Assembly (NCBI GenBank): GCA_034509495.1
Contig: CM067507.1
Span: 20,570,121 to 20,634,120, forward strand
Length of the DNA stretch: 64,000 bases
Direction: 5' to 3'
Source of the DNA: Acestrorhynchus altus
Taxonomy: Eukaryota; Chordata; Actinopteri; Characiformes; Acestrorhynchidae
Below are positions 1 through 13,200 of the stretch, piece after piece. The position numbers and the translations under genes are program-made. Position 1 is the stretch's first letter, and each line of letters begins with the position of its first letter. The notes below the pieces were generated by a model. It ran no database searches, had not been told where the DNA came from, and was given only the letters and a program-made list of their open reading frames with translations.

Positions 1-156
1 CTAGACTTAAATGGTATCATGCTTCATTGCAAGCTTGCATACTGTACTGAAGATTGTATCTGTATATGGCTGTCACTGATAGTCTTTCCTTGCCTCATTT
101 TTTCAATTCTTCCTGGACCAATTTGGAAAGATTTTTCATAAAACTGCAGTTCATTC

Positions 157-265
<109 letters not shown>

Positions 266-2369
266 TCTCTTTTTTTTGACATATTCATCAAATTTTTGAT
301 TTTTTGTATAACTTCTGTGTACCCTGCTTACCAGTCAAAAATGACTGGATATCAGAAATTAATTGCTGACACTTTCACATACAGGGGTGTACAACAGATT
401 CATGGTGTGGATGAAGGTGAATCCAGGCTGGGAAGAATTTTTAGAGAAAGACTATTTTTCCAAAAATATCATGTTCTGCGGTTTTTGAGAATGAACGGTA
501 TATATTCAAGGGTTTGTGTACCCTTCCTGTGCACAGATGATATAAATACACTAGTGACATGTAACCAACCACATTAGGTACCAGAGCAATGGCCTAGCAT
601 CTACTAAGCAACTCTATAACAACCACGACTGCCTAGAAGCGAGAACCACTCAAGCTATACAATCTTACTGCCTGTCCTTCAGGGAAAGTTGATTTGCTCG
701 TTTTTACTGTTCTTTAATGTGGGTTTAAGAGCTCAGGTCATTGAGGTGTAGAGGCCATAATTAGCAGAAGTTCAAAACTTTAAGATTTACAAGAACTTAA
801 GCTGACTGAAGATCTAACCCCACATTAGGTGATAATATCTGTATTATTATGCACTTATAATCAGTTGTAATTGGCACAAAGCTTATTAACTAATGAAATA
901 AACACAACAGGAGGGTTAAACCCTGGGTCTACTATTTTGCTATAACTCCAACACCATTAAATTCCCATAAATGAAACTTCACATTTCCTTTGATCCATGT
1001 GTTCTTTGAATTTGTCTGGCTAAAAATATAGGGTTTTATTTTATTCTGAAAGAAATTATGATACAAATAATACAAATAGGCTATTAGATCTATTAGATGT
1101 TCAACCAAAGTATACCTATAAATGACCACCAATGTCATTTGACCACTCAAAACTATTTCTAAATTTTCAAACCAATATTAATTTGATTGACGAGAATAGG
1201 TTAAGACTTATTATTCAGAAACTACTATAAATTACATGGTAACTACTATAAAACCAATAACAATGTTATATAGCAACAAGATGTCATTAGACTCTCTGCC
1301 TACTTATGGGTCGTAAAGGCTTATGGGGTTTAAATTCTCATCATCATGTATTGCAGGCCACTGTATATAGTAACCTTGCATCACTCTGTTTTTTGTACTC
1401 TTTGTAATCTGATGCTTACAACGAGTAAAATCCAATGTACAGAATGTACATGGAAGAAGAATAACCTTCGTGAATAACCACACTCCCTTCTCTCCTGTGA
1501 GGTAGCACAGCATTACCGGAGCACCTGAGAGCACCTCAGTCCAGAAGGTCTCCGGCTCTGGGAACAATATGCTTTTGCCAGCCAGCTAGCAAAGACCTGC
1601 AGCATCATGTTATCTAAGCAGGTCCACTGGTTGCTTGGATTGGACTAATCTTTTTAGGACATGGCAAAAGAAAGAGTGCCTATTGATTCATGAATAGCTG
1701 CAGCAGTAGAGGGTCAGAGCTGGAGCTCAGCCACCCATTGTACAGCCATTTCCTACAGCCAGGAGGGATGGCAGTTGAAAATAGTGCTACACTAATCCAT
1801 TCACATTTCTCATATCAATTTAATTTTACACAATAGCTCAGAGTTGGACTTTTTTCCCCCCCGGCTTGACCTATTTTCACAGCTGGTATCCCACTGGAAG
1901 AGTTATAAGGTGAGTGAGTACCATCATGTTGTGTTGTTCAGTATGACTCAAATTCTAATCATTCTAAAAGATTATTTCAGGCTAATGAAACACAGACATG
2001 TCTACATCCGGGTGACAGCTCAGACAAACAAGGACTAAAGGAATATGACTAACAGTTTAGACGTCAGTTGGGTGATGATTTTTTATTTTTTTTTCTGCAT
2101 GCAGAGCTTTGTAGGCTAGAATAGACTGCATCGTTACAGCATAGGTCAACCAAAGTTACTCACATGAAGGAAGACAAATGGTGAAAGGGAACAGTGGAAC
2201 AAATCTCTCAATACAGTGCAGAACATGTTTAGATCATTCAGAAAAAATAAGTAAATATCTGTACTTTATTAACAAGCCCTATACTACATTTTTATGATAG
2301 GTCTATAGAAATTCTTCCCAGAAAAGTCTTCACTCAGCTTAACAAGACAATAACCAACCTCTCATCCTT

Positions 2370-2509
2370 CTTGCAGACTTTAGATTCAACACTAATCCAT
2401 CTGTTTCTCTGCATACATTGTTAGTCTCCTTTCACCCTGTTCATCAATTTTCAGGACCCTGCGGGACCATCCCTGAGCAAGTATTATGTGGGTAGTGGGT
2501 CATGGGATA
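2370..2509. repeat. Left arm of a dispersed DNA-transposon repeat, interrupted
   Basis: This stretch resembles the arms of the repeats at 36.3-36.7 kb and 51.3-52.3 kb. Shared wording includes the GTTCATCA..TTTCAGGACCC block followed by the TATTATGTGGGTAGTGGGTCAT block. The matching other arm appears at about 3478-3610, so roughly 970 bases of unrelated sequence lie between the two arms. The family is probably a non-autonomous DNA transposon; its class is inferred. Confidence 0.5.
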
Positions 2510-2884
2510 CAACAAGCAAGTCCCGCTCGACAGCCAGCCTCATCTAGCGCACATTTGCACTCCTTGCTCATCCAGGGAGGGAAGAAGAGCTGCGAAGACG
2601 TTTTTCCTCCAGCAGATGGCGCCTTGCCCGGAAGCCAAACCTGAAGTCCAGCAGTTGTCATGACAATGTCTCAGTTCTTAGATAACAAAGTTCAACAACT
2701 GCCAAAAACAGCCTTGAGTAGCCAGCCAGAGACTGCAATCAGTAGTAGGTAGGAGAAGGGAGGGAGCATCCCAGAACGTTGTCCTCCGGGGGAGATTTCT
2801 AGCATCTGCCAAGGTCAGAGCTGATAGGGGGGAGCCGAATAGCTGATAACAAGAATATTTTCACTGGAAGAGAGTAGGGTCCAT

Positions 2885-3366
2885 TTTGCAGCTACTCATC
2901 TCCTGTTGTATGGTCTCCCAGATGATCAATACTCCTTTGCAAAACTGACAGTTTCTCCGTGATGTTCTCCAATGTGCGATATAAAGTCACAGTCTTGAGT
3001 CCTGACAGCCTTGCCCAGAGTGTCAAACATCTCAGGCAACTTAAAGGGGCCTTTGGTAGCTGCCCACACTTCTCTAATTTTCTGATATGCCAGTGCAGTG
3101 CCCATTCCAATCAGCGGAGTACTCACCATCAAAAATCCAAATATATAAATATCCTAAACATCCTCGACTGACAGTGCCACCAGGCACACGACCCTCCACC
3201 TCTCCCAGGAGTCCATCGTGTATCCAACCGCAAATGTCCCGTCAGAACACGCAGGTCCCCCCGAACCCAGACTTCTCCTCGAGAAGATGGTGTCAATTGC
3301 GTTGAGAGACCAGTTGATCAAATCCATACTTTGGTTTAGAAGAACAGCGTTGGGCGAGTCTCCCAA
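2885..3366 (-). pseudogene. Unrecognised broken coding remnant
   Basis: On the minus strand an ATG at 3364-3366 opens 70 codons to a stop at 3154-3156. The same frame continues after the stop for about 75 more codons (to about 2926), and a neighbouring frame continues to 2892. The second part contains a short hydrophobic stretch (IFGFLMVSTPLIGMGTALAY) and then a charged, helical-looking region. I do not recognise the family. The whole lies between the two arms of a dispersed repeat, so it may be the coding core of that element or cargo inserted into it. The in-frame stop suggests it is inactive here. A functional spliced gene is possible but not supported. Confidence 0.3.
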
Positions 3367-3477
3367 GTGAGAAAGTAGCAGACAAGACTAAAGAGCTAAG
3401 CAGGAGAGATAAGGGAGGAGAGGGAGGAAAGTGCGACCGCCTTCACCGAGAGCCAAGAGAGAAGAGAAAGTATGAAA

Positions 3478-3610
3478 GTATGTAGAGAAACGGATGGACT
3501 ACAGCCTGTGATTATGGAACTACAAAGTGCTTATATGAGAGGTAGTGATAGGTTGATGGCTGATCTGTGTATTTTCCTGTGTGCAGTAATACAGGTCATA
3601 TTAAAATACA
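3478..3610. repeat. Right arm of the dispersed repeat that begins at 2370
   Basis: The GTATGTAGAGAAACGGATGG block and the following ACTACAG..TTATGGAACTAC block match the right part of the element at 51.3-52.3 kb (around 52155-52200). This supports one interrupted copy spanning 2370-3610. Confidence 0.5.
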
Positions 3611-4532
3611 TTATTAGAACTATTTAAAACTGCTTTTTTACACTTGTGTACTTAAAGGAAGTATGTTTGTATTTAAACTCCAGAAGAAAAAACAAATACT
3701 AACTTCTGTTTTTGCACAACACGTATCTTTACTTTAACCTAAATACAGAACCTTCTTTTTTCCCACCTCTGTACCCATAGTTATTTCAGTCTATTGCACA
3801 GCCATACATGAACTGTATGTTTATAATACACATTTTATGCTTGAGCAGTAGAGATGTGTAGCAGTACGCTGTACGAGTCTGACTCAGCACTGTTATCCAA
3901 ACATATGATCTCAGGGGGGCATGGAGCAGAGGCACAGAACAGAAGATTTCACCGCAGCCAACATTTCCTCTGACAGCCAATTCAATTGCCACTTTTGTGG
4001 GGCACCGTGCTGCGGTTCATCATTTGTTTAGGTACCTCATGTGACCACTGAAGTGTCTGGATTGGATTAAGCAGAGGGAGAGAGACAGATGCAGACTCTT
4101 GCAGAAACACATTTGAGCTCTGCTCTGGGACTCCTTATTACACATTAACTTATTTAGCCACACATGACAAATGAGTGATGGAACATAGCTCATTTTATTT
4201 AGTTTGAAAAAGGGCAAAGATTACATCAAGCAGCCCTCCAACTCAATATTCTGCAAGTGTGTCTCAAGAAACAAGTGCACTGTGTAACTGAATTGTAAAC
4301 AGTATTCTGTAAGCAGTTGTTGTGCTTTTGAGACCCAGTTGAGGATTAGATTGTTACAAGATTCAGGATCTGCTGCTAGACCAAACAACAGAACCCAGTT
4401 ATACTATGAACCTGTTTTACATTCAGCCATGTTTTTTACTTTTAATTGGAAATTAAGGGGAAGTATGACCTGGCACATGCTGGATTGACAAAACTACTCA
4501 AATACACAACTGTAAACCAAACAGTTGACCAA

Positions 4533-5350
4533 CCTACAGTGCATATGGAAGGTTTTCAGACCTGTTTAAATATTTCACGTTTTTGTATTTAAAAGTCTTT
4601 TTTGAATCGATCAATGATAAAGTACATTTTTGGAATGTTTTGGGAATGTCTTTCAAAATGCCCAAATCCCTACATTTATTCCAACCCTTTACTCAGGTCT
4701 TGATTAAAGCACCTTCAGCAGAAATGACTGCCTCAAGTTTTCTTGGAAATTATCCTACAAGCTTGGCACACCTTTTATTTTTGGCAGAAACGTTCAAGCC
4801 CGAGGATGAATGGGTAATCTCAGTGCACAGCTATTTTCAGATTTCTTCAGAGATGCTCTTGCTGGTTCACTCCAGGAATTTCACCTAGTTTGACCAAAGC
4901 TAATCCCAAAGTGTTTCTTGGCACCATGCTTGGGGTTGTTATCTTGTTAAAATGTAAACCTTCGCCCAAGGCTTTGCACTTTGATCCTGAGCACTTTGGA
5001 GTATGTTTTTTTTATGGATTGCTCTATATATCCCTGCATCCATCTTCCTTTCTATTCTGACACTTGGAATTATCAATCTTTGTTTCATTAGACCAATGTT
5101 TCTCATAGTTCAGGTGCCCTTTGGCATCTGCCAGTGTGATATGCCTTTTAGTGAGGTTTATGTTTGGTCAGTATATCATAAGGGCCTCAATTGTGTGAAG
5201 TGCTGCACTCATAGTTGTTCCATTCGGCCCAAAGTTTGTTGCTGGTTCCAAACTTCTTCCATTTGAGAATAACAGAGTTTACCATGCATTTGGGCACATT
5301 CAATGCTGATGAAACATTCTGGTACCATTCCCCAGACATTAAATAAAGAT
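4533..5350 (-). mobile_element. Tc1-like transposon relic
   Basis: Fish Tc1 wording is visible through the stretch: GTGCATATGGAAGGTTTTCAGACC near the left end (4539), the CCTACAAGCTTGGCACACC block at 4755, and the region around 4910-5100 that corresponds to the transposase read backwards. No open frame covers the transposase, so the copy is dead. The coding direction would be minus. Confidence 0.7.
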
Positions 5351-7600
5351 GTCACAAGACCAACAGACTATTTCCTTGATTCCATGGCTAGCACCAATCA
5401 AGCTGTAGAGATTTCTCAAAGACCACTGACAGAAATAGGATGCAGCAGAGCTCAATAGTGAATGTCATAAAGTCTCTGACTAGTTGTAAATGAGAAATTT
5501 CATGCTTTTTGAAAATAAATTTACAATGCACTCCAGATGAAAATTGTGTCAAAATTGAATCACCCCAGCCTCCCACACATGCGCAAAACACATCCAAATT
5601 TACTCAAACGATGAAAGTGTTTATGCACACAGACAGACAGTACAAACAGTTCCTGTATTTACCAGTACTGTATCACCACCTAGAGGCCAGAACGTAGATC
5701 ACTCTCTCTGTAGAGCACATCAACAGAAACAAACACATATATAACTTCCACCTGGCATCATTATTGTAATGTGGTTTTGAGTTGAAGGAAAAATACATTT
5801 AAATGATGACCCAATAAAGCAGGTATTCCTGGTAACATCACAGAAATCCCATTAGTGTTAGAGGAAAAGAGGTAAATGAGACGGGAGGTATCCACCACTC
5901 ACTTATTATGCTAAGTTAAGAAATTCTTAGAAGAATACACCTTTTTTCATCAGTGTTTATTCTCAAGCCATGCTGAGGTTTAGTGTTCTTTAACACACAT
6001 AGTGCACACGTTTCCATTTTCAAAATGAATCACTTTATTGCAGGGACTGAACAGATCCAAAAATTCAGACTGATTTTGACTGATTCTTTATGCAGTCAGT
6101 TGTGAGGGACTAACTGTGAAAAGTGACATTAAAAGCCAAGTACTAATCAACCTGGGAGGACCAACATTTGGCATTTTGAAAACCTGAATGTTGAATTCTA
6201 AGTAGTATCTGCAAATTTGCGTAAGAATGTATGTTTCTCTGCTTAAGAACATTAGAATTTAATCTATTAGAATCTAAATATATAACATATATGAATTGAT
6301 TTATAAATGTGAAAGTAATCTGCATCTCAAGCACCAATAAACACACTAACACAGCTACACGTGACAACTACAACCACCTGATTTTAATAAAAATATCCTG
6401 TTTTAAAACATTTCAAGATGTTAAAAAACAGCACTCTGTTAGAGCATTTGATTTTTTTATGATATTTAAAGATATTTGTTAGCAAATAGGAATTTTCATT
6501 TGGATTCCAAAAACAGTGCTTAAGTTTATGATTGTAATTTTTGAAACACTGAAAGTAAGTGAGGTATATTTAGCATCAGACAACAGGTATTAGGGCAGAC
6601 TTTAAATACAACAGTGTTACATCAGATGTCACCTATTTTCACTTACGCTAACAACAAGGTTTAGAGACCAAAACCTGTCTATTTACAAAATAAAATCCTT
6701 GTTATTGGCAGAACTTGCATTATTTAAATACTATATTAACATTAGAATACCTGATAACTCTGTGCAAAAAAAGCATACATTATTGCCAAATCCCTAGTGT
6801 GAAAACCAGAATGAAGGTTATAAATGTCCTTCAAGCCGTTTTTACAGCATTAACTGCTATAATTTAAACTATATGATCATAACAAGAGAAAATTAACAGA
6901 AGAGAAACAACACAATAAAAAAAGGAAAGAATTAATAAAAAATAAAACAATAAACTAAATATACATGGCTTCTTTAAAGTATACAGTACATATAATACCC
7001 AGTATATCATGCCATGCCAATGTCCACGTTTAGCAAGTCACTCTTGAGTATTAGACCTCGGACAATAACAGCTACCTTATATGTAATCATTTATACTAGG
7101 ATATAAAATAGAAGGGCAAATTATAAATGTCTTCAGTTTATAGTCAATTTAGTGCCATCACTCTTTCTTCCAATCTAAAGTACTATGCAAAAATCAGATG
7201 GCACCCTTAATTTATTTCATTTCCAGTTAAAAAAAAATCACTATACATTTTTCAGATATAATAAATGAATAATAAAAAATGTAACATTTTACACAGAATT
7301 GCACAGTTGTGGTCATACTTGGACAAATGAATGAATGAATGAATGTCATGGCAATATTGAACTTTCTGTGATTTCTTTCATTTGATCTATTTCTGGAGCA
7401 GAATTAGTAACAACATACAATAAACAAGCATGTGGTGCACAAGTTCTAATTTTTGGTTCTGATATCAAAACAAGGTCACAAAGTTACAAGCATGCAATGT
7501 AACAATATGATATTTGGTTAAATGTTAAAGGTTAAATCTCCCCTAATTGTTAAAAGTTTAAAACCTTCTTTATTCACTTTATTCACCCGTGTGTATAAGA
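5351..7600. other. Gene-poor AT-rich stretch
   Basis: I see no exon with both a plausible frame and splice sites on either strand, no RNA gene and no recognisable transposon in this stretch. It is strongly AT-rich, with short simple tracts such as the GAAT repeat near 7328. Confidence 0.5.
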
Positions 7601-7609
7601 TTACTTCAC

Positions 7610-8240
7610 TGTTGGAACACCAAAGTGTCCAAGTTTCAAAAGTCCAGCTGATGGTTTGGGGTCATGCCAAATAATTCTGTGATAGCATTGTTTTATTCCC
7701 TTATACATCCTTATTCTACTTTGTACAGTGTACCAGATTCACTGGCAGCAACACAGTCCCAGAGCATGATGCTAACACCCCCGCGTTTAACAGTAGGTTT
7801 TAGCATTCTTTGGTTTGGCTACACCTTCACTATTCTTTGCCAAACAACTCAATATTTGTCTCATCTGACTATACAAAATAAGCCCAGGAGGCTTTTTTTC
7901 TCCATGTAATCATGCAAACTTTATACACTTTTGAAGCAGAACAGTTTTGTAAAACAGGGACAGTGATGTTTCAGCAGCCTCCAGCTCAATCAGTGCTTTG
8001 ATGATTCTCTGGTTGTTCCTCACCATTCAAATTTACTCTCGTGGGACAGTTTGGGACCGTGGCAAAGTGGCTACACATTCCAATAATTTGTAATTATGTA
8101 CAACTGATTAAAAGAATGATCAGGAGTTGTTTAGAAATGGCTTCAAAAGACATTCCTGATTTCTTTACAATCATACATCTCCTCTGCACTGAGCTGTCAT
8201 CTGTGTTGATAAGTCCAATAAATGCTATCAAACAAACCCT
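7610..8240 (-). mobile_element. Tc1/mariner-like relic, second family
   Basis: The stretch with CCAGCTGATGGTTTGGGGTC (7643), CCCAGAGCATGATGCTAACA (7756) and AGCTCAATCAGTGCTTTGATG reads as a Tc1-type transposase body in the minus direction. It differs clearly from the copy at 8.4-9.5 kb. It is too decayed to carry an open frame. Confidence 0.55.
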
Positions 8241-8447
8241 TCTCATATGAGTACATAGTGGCACCAGATATCAGGAATCAAGATCACAAACAGGACATTA
8301 AGAGGCCTTGACCTTAAGAAGTTAAAAGGCACTTTGGAACCTTCAATTCCACTAATCAAAATTTCTTTGTATGTTTCTGATCTTGCATGTTTAACTGTGA
8401 CCCTGTTTTGGTTTAAGAACATTAAAATGTGTACCAATTTTTAAGAT

Positions 8448-9480
8448 ACAGTGGATTTGGAAAGTATTCACAGTGCTTCACTTTTTGCACATTTTGTTAT
8501 GTTACAGCTTTATTCCAAAATGGATTCAATATTTCCCCTCAAATTTCTACACGAGTCAAATGACAAAGTAAGAAAAGTTAGTTTGAAATCTTTGCAAATT
8601 TATAAAAAATAGAACAAGAATATAATGTCCATAAGTATTCAAAGTCTTTGCTCAATACTGTCACCTTTGCCAGCAATTGCCTGGCAGACCTGTTTTGTGG
8701 AGGTTTCTCACATTTCTTCTTTGCAGAACCTCTCAAACATTGGTGCACAGCCATATTTAAAGATCTCCAGAGATGTTCAATCAGGTTCAAGTCTGGCAAA
8801 TATAAGTCTGCAGTCATCTTTCCCTCAACCCTGACTTGTTTCCCAGTTCCTGCTGCAGAAAAAACATCCCCACAGCATGATGCTGCCACCACCATGCTTC
8901 ACTATAAAAATGGTATTGGCTAGGTGATTAGCAGTGTCTTGATATTTAGTCCAAAATGTTTTTGTTTCTCATGGTCATGGTCCTTTTGGCAAACTCCAGA
9001 CAGGACATTGTGTGTTTTTACTGAGGAGTGGCTTCCCTCTGGCAACTATACCATATATGCCTGATTGGTGGAGTGCTGCAGAAGTGGTTGTCCTCCTGTA
9101 GGGTCCTCCTCCTGGAGCTCTGTCAGAGTGATCTTTGGGTTCTTGTTCACCTCCCTGACTAAGGCCCTTCTACCACATTCACTCAGTTTGATCTCCAATG
9201 TACCCTTCCCAGATCTGTGTCTCAATACAATCCTGTCTCCGAGGTCTACAGACAATTCCTAAGACATCATGGCTTTATTTGTGCTCTGACATGCACAGTC
9301 TCCTATGGAACCTTATATAAACAATCAGCTGAATTTACCACACGTGTATTCCAACCAAGCTGCAAAAACATGGATGTTCAGTGGAAACAAGATGCACTTG
9401 AGCTCAATTTTGAATGTAATGGCAAAGGCTATAAATACTTATGTACGTTAGATTTTATAGTAGCAAACAATTCAAACAAA
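8448..9480 (-). mobile_element. Tc1-like transposon relic with near-complete body
   Basis: The left end carries CAGTGGATTTGGAAAGTATTCAC and the right end a decayed inverted match near TATAAATACTTATGTACG. Minus-strand fragments show transposase features: NPKITLTELQEEDP (within 9046-9255) from the N-terminal DNA-binding part, and DLNLIEHLW (within 8578-8895) from the end of the DDE catalytic core. Frames are broken between these pieces, so the copy is inactive. Family ends and DDE motif order are established for Tc1 elements; the exact family name is not assigned. Confidence 0.8.
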
Positions 9481-9769
9481 CTTTTCTCGCTTTGTCAGCG
9501 TGAGTTATTAAATTGAAAATGTAGAACTTTGATGGGAAATTGTTACCTGGAGTAGTCAGTTCATTGCTTTGACAACACCAGCAGGTTCAGCAGTTTGATT
9601 TGCACTTTTTCCCTTAGAAAGAGCTTCTTGCCAGCAATATATCCATTCAGACCCACAATTATGTCTTGGAAGGACACACTCACTGAAGGACTTTTTTTCA
9701 AACATGAAAGTAGACTGAAGTTAATTTGATGAAGACAAATTTTTTTAATTTATATTTTCCCCATTTGGA

Positions 9770-10025
9770 AGTGCCAATTACCTAACCCTGTAAAGACTCT
9801 TCCCCTGACAAAAGGTAGGTGAAGACCAGCACATGCCTCCTCTCATACATGTGAAATCAGCCAACACCTCTTTTCGAACTGCAGCATCGTTGGGCAGCCA
9901 AATACGCTGAGAGGAAAGCCACCCAGACAGAGCGCAGCAAAATGTCTCTCAGATTCCAGCTGCTGATGGCAATCAGCATAACCCAGGATTCGAACTTGTG
10001 ATATGAGGACAGTTTTAAAGGTCTA
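9770..10025 (-). mobile_element. tRNA-headed SINE
   Basis: On the minus strand the stretch holds a tRNA-like B box (CAAGTTCGAATCCTGGGTTA) followed by a body with GATTGCCATCAGCAGCTGG. A second, decayed copy lies at 44.73-44.88 kb in the plus direction, sharing the B-box neighbourhood and the TTGCCATCAG block. That makes it a dispersed retroposon rather than a tRNA gene. Confidence 0.6.
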
Positions 10026-10245
10026 CTACTGGGTCTCACACAGCTGTTATGGGGTCTCATTTTCTCTGCTTCATATAAAGATAGAAATGTACGAATTCCT
10101 TAAACAAGAGCTCAAAAATAGCACTTAACATGAATAACTTGTATTTGTTGGTCATTTTGACTAGTTAATTAATTAAAGATGCGCTCTGATTTTTTTTATA
10201 GCTCTGTATCTCTCCACAAAAAAACAGGTTCCCCTGTCACTTCCT

Positions 10246-13200
10246 TCATTTCCTGCAGGGCTCATTGTTGTGTACAACAGACTCAACATCACCTGATTCT
10301 GTGCTCTCCTGCTCTGTCTTCCCTTTTCGCCTGCCACTCCAGTCTCCAGTTTCTTGACTTAAAACTGACATCCTCTCCTCCTCATCCCCCTCACTCAGTC
10401 CTGGGCTCAGGTCAAGCACCTCAACCATGGGTGTATCGCCCCCAAAACCGGTGCTGAGCAATGTGAGCCCACTGGGGGACTCCACAGTCATAACCCCTCC
10501 TCTGGCCATTGTGCTGGTGGTGTGGTGAGGGAGCAGCTGAACCCCAGAGGGTATCTGGGCCAACATGGCCACAGGTAGGCCAGCCATGGTCAGGTGCTGA
10601 CTGGATGAGGCCAGGGTGATGGGAGAGTGTACAGTGAATGGGGATACGGAAGAGGTCAGCAAACCGGTAGTGGAGGGCCGCTGTAGCCTGGGCCGCTTGC
10701 TGGGTGTGGGCTTGGATACACAAACCATTGTCTTCTGCTTCTTCAGCTGATTAGTAAGAACTTTCAGGGGAAGGGGGAGAGGTTAAATTATTAGTTTACA
10801 TTAACAGTAGAAACAGTTACAAGAAAACATGTTGAAACTAGAGCTCAGGTCAGGGTCTTATTGGGTAATTTTCAGATTTTGTTATTTAAGAGCCTTCATC
10901 TCACCATTGAGTGTTGTATGGATGTGATGCTGGTTCTCATCAATCTTGTTTCGCTGCAGATCCAAGACTTGCCTCACTGAATCCAGTAGCCCAAACATCT
11001 GAGTCAATGTGTTCAGAACTGCTGCATCTAATAAACAAACACATACCTAATTAATCCAAAGTGTACATATAGTCCACAATATACCATGTATTGCAAAATA
11101 ACAACTTTACAGGAAACTTTCAGCTGAAGTCCAAAAAAAGAGTTTATTCCAAGTTGTTTTATTGGTCCATTCATTGTAAAACTGTGGCACAATATAAAAC
11201 ATACCAGCAAGAATCAAATTACATCAAAAAGTAAAAAATGGAAAAATACAATATAAAAATGTTGCTGTTTGAATTTAAACAGCAGTAGTTGAACAGTCTC
11301 TATTTACCACACCAGCAGTTTGAATAGAATGCTTGAACAGTACACTTCCTTATAAAGGAACTATCAAAACAGTTAAGGTGCTTCAAAGAGTTCTTTAAAT
11401 TATGCCCCAGAAGAACCACGTTTGATTCTACAAATCAGTGTTTCACAACCCTGGTCCTGGAAGCACCCCTGCCCTGAGTTTTAGTTTTAACACACCACCT
11501 GCAACTTGTAAATGAGTTGAAAATAGGGGTAGACCATCCAGGTGCTGGAGAGACAGCTTCCTGCAGTTTGCCGATTTAACAGACCTAAAAAACCTGGCAA
11601 TTAACAGTTGAGCTGAATCAGGTGTGCTTGAGCTGGGGGAGCACAAAACTGTGAAGGAATCTGGCACAGCTCACAGCTTCACGGTCACAGAAAATGGTTC
11701 TTGTATATATCACTAAATGAATGCTTTAAAGCACCTATATTTTAAGAGTGTATATGCATAAATATAGAATAGGCAACCCTGGCCCTGGAGTACCAGACTC
11801 CTGCACAGGTTAGTGCTCCTCATGCTCAAAAACATCTGATTCAACTCACTTGTTAAAAGCCAGGTATAGCAGGTCTATGAGCAGGTAGACAATGGAGGAA
11901 GCTGGCACTCCAGTACCTGATCTAGAATGAACACCAACATGGTCCTCACCTGCCTCCTGCAGGGTGGCCTGCTCACTACGACGCTCCACTCCCCTCAGCA
12001 TGGTCAGTAGCTCAGAACGAATAGTTGACACCACCTCTCCCATCAGACCCATCTCAGCAATGCCCTTCCACAGATTCAGAGTTTCAGCTGAAGTAGTAAC
12101 ACAAACAGCACAAGTCAGACAGCATTAATACAGTGTCCTCATAGTGTGATGTATATCTGTCTGTCATTTTGACACACTTACCAGATATATCCTCTGGGTC
12201 CATGCTGACCTCTCCATTGTTTATAGCTGGTATTGCCTGAGGTGTGCAGGAGTCACTCACATCACTGTCTGTTTCCTCATGTCTTTCCTCAGTAATGATT
12301 ACCTGCTCCATGACTACAGACAAGCAGGACATAAGCCACACCGTACTGAATACCCATTCATTTACAGCTATTTAGAACCTGCCAGGTAATATCAGTGATG
12401 GCCCTATAACCAAAACTGCTTATTTACTTTGCTTCAGTCTCAAAAACAAGTCATCTACCTGGTGTGACAGCTTCACAATGGTCAAGAAGTATCTGTAGTT
12501 CTATAGAAGTGTGTCTGTGTACCTGGCATAGGAGAGCAGGGTGCTTGCAGCACACTCTGGTTCAATCTTGTACTGTTGATCAGCAGGTCAAACTTAGTGC
12601 TGCGGCATGAGTTGGTGCACACAGTCTCATGTTGGTAAAAGTCAATCTGACCTGAGTCCATCATCTTTCTGCAAGTAACCCAGAGCAAAGAAGTAGTGGA
12701 TGACATTAGACATATAACTAAGCATACCAGAGCAAATAAACATACATCACATTCTGCGAGCTGAACTGGACCCAGTTTCCCCAAACATTTCTTAGGCTAG
12801 AAACCTACTTGCTGCTTGGCCTTGCTTTCACATAGACCAGTGTTTCTCAACCTTGGTCCCAAAAGCACCCCCTACCCTCCATGTTTTTGAGGATTCCCTG
12901 ATTTAACACACCCCATGCAACTCTGAAAGGGTTATTAATGAGTTATTTAGTTGAATCAGGTGTGTTGGGAACAAAGAAAGCTCTAAAAATATGCTGGGCA
13001 GAATAGCTTCCAGGACCAAGGTTGAGAAACACTGGTGTAAACAATCGAAAGAGCCATGCACATGACTGTGGACATACTTATCTATGTGCTATACTTATTA
13101 CTAAAGGCTTCCACTAGCATGCAGACGACAAAACACTGACCACATTGACTTTCAAAATAATACAGATCTCTCAGCGGTGGTTCTGACTAGCATTTTTGTC

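Noticed and set aside
5682..5700. CTCF-like CACCACCTAGAGGCCAG
   Set aside because: Too many mismatches to the core on either strand to list as a site.
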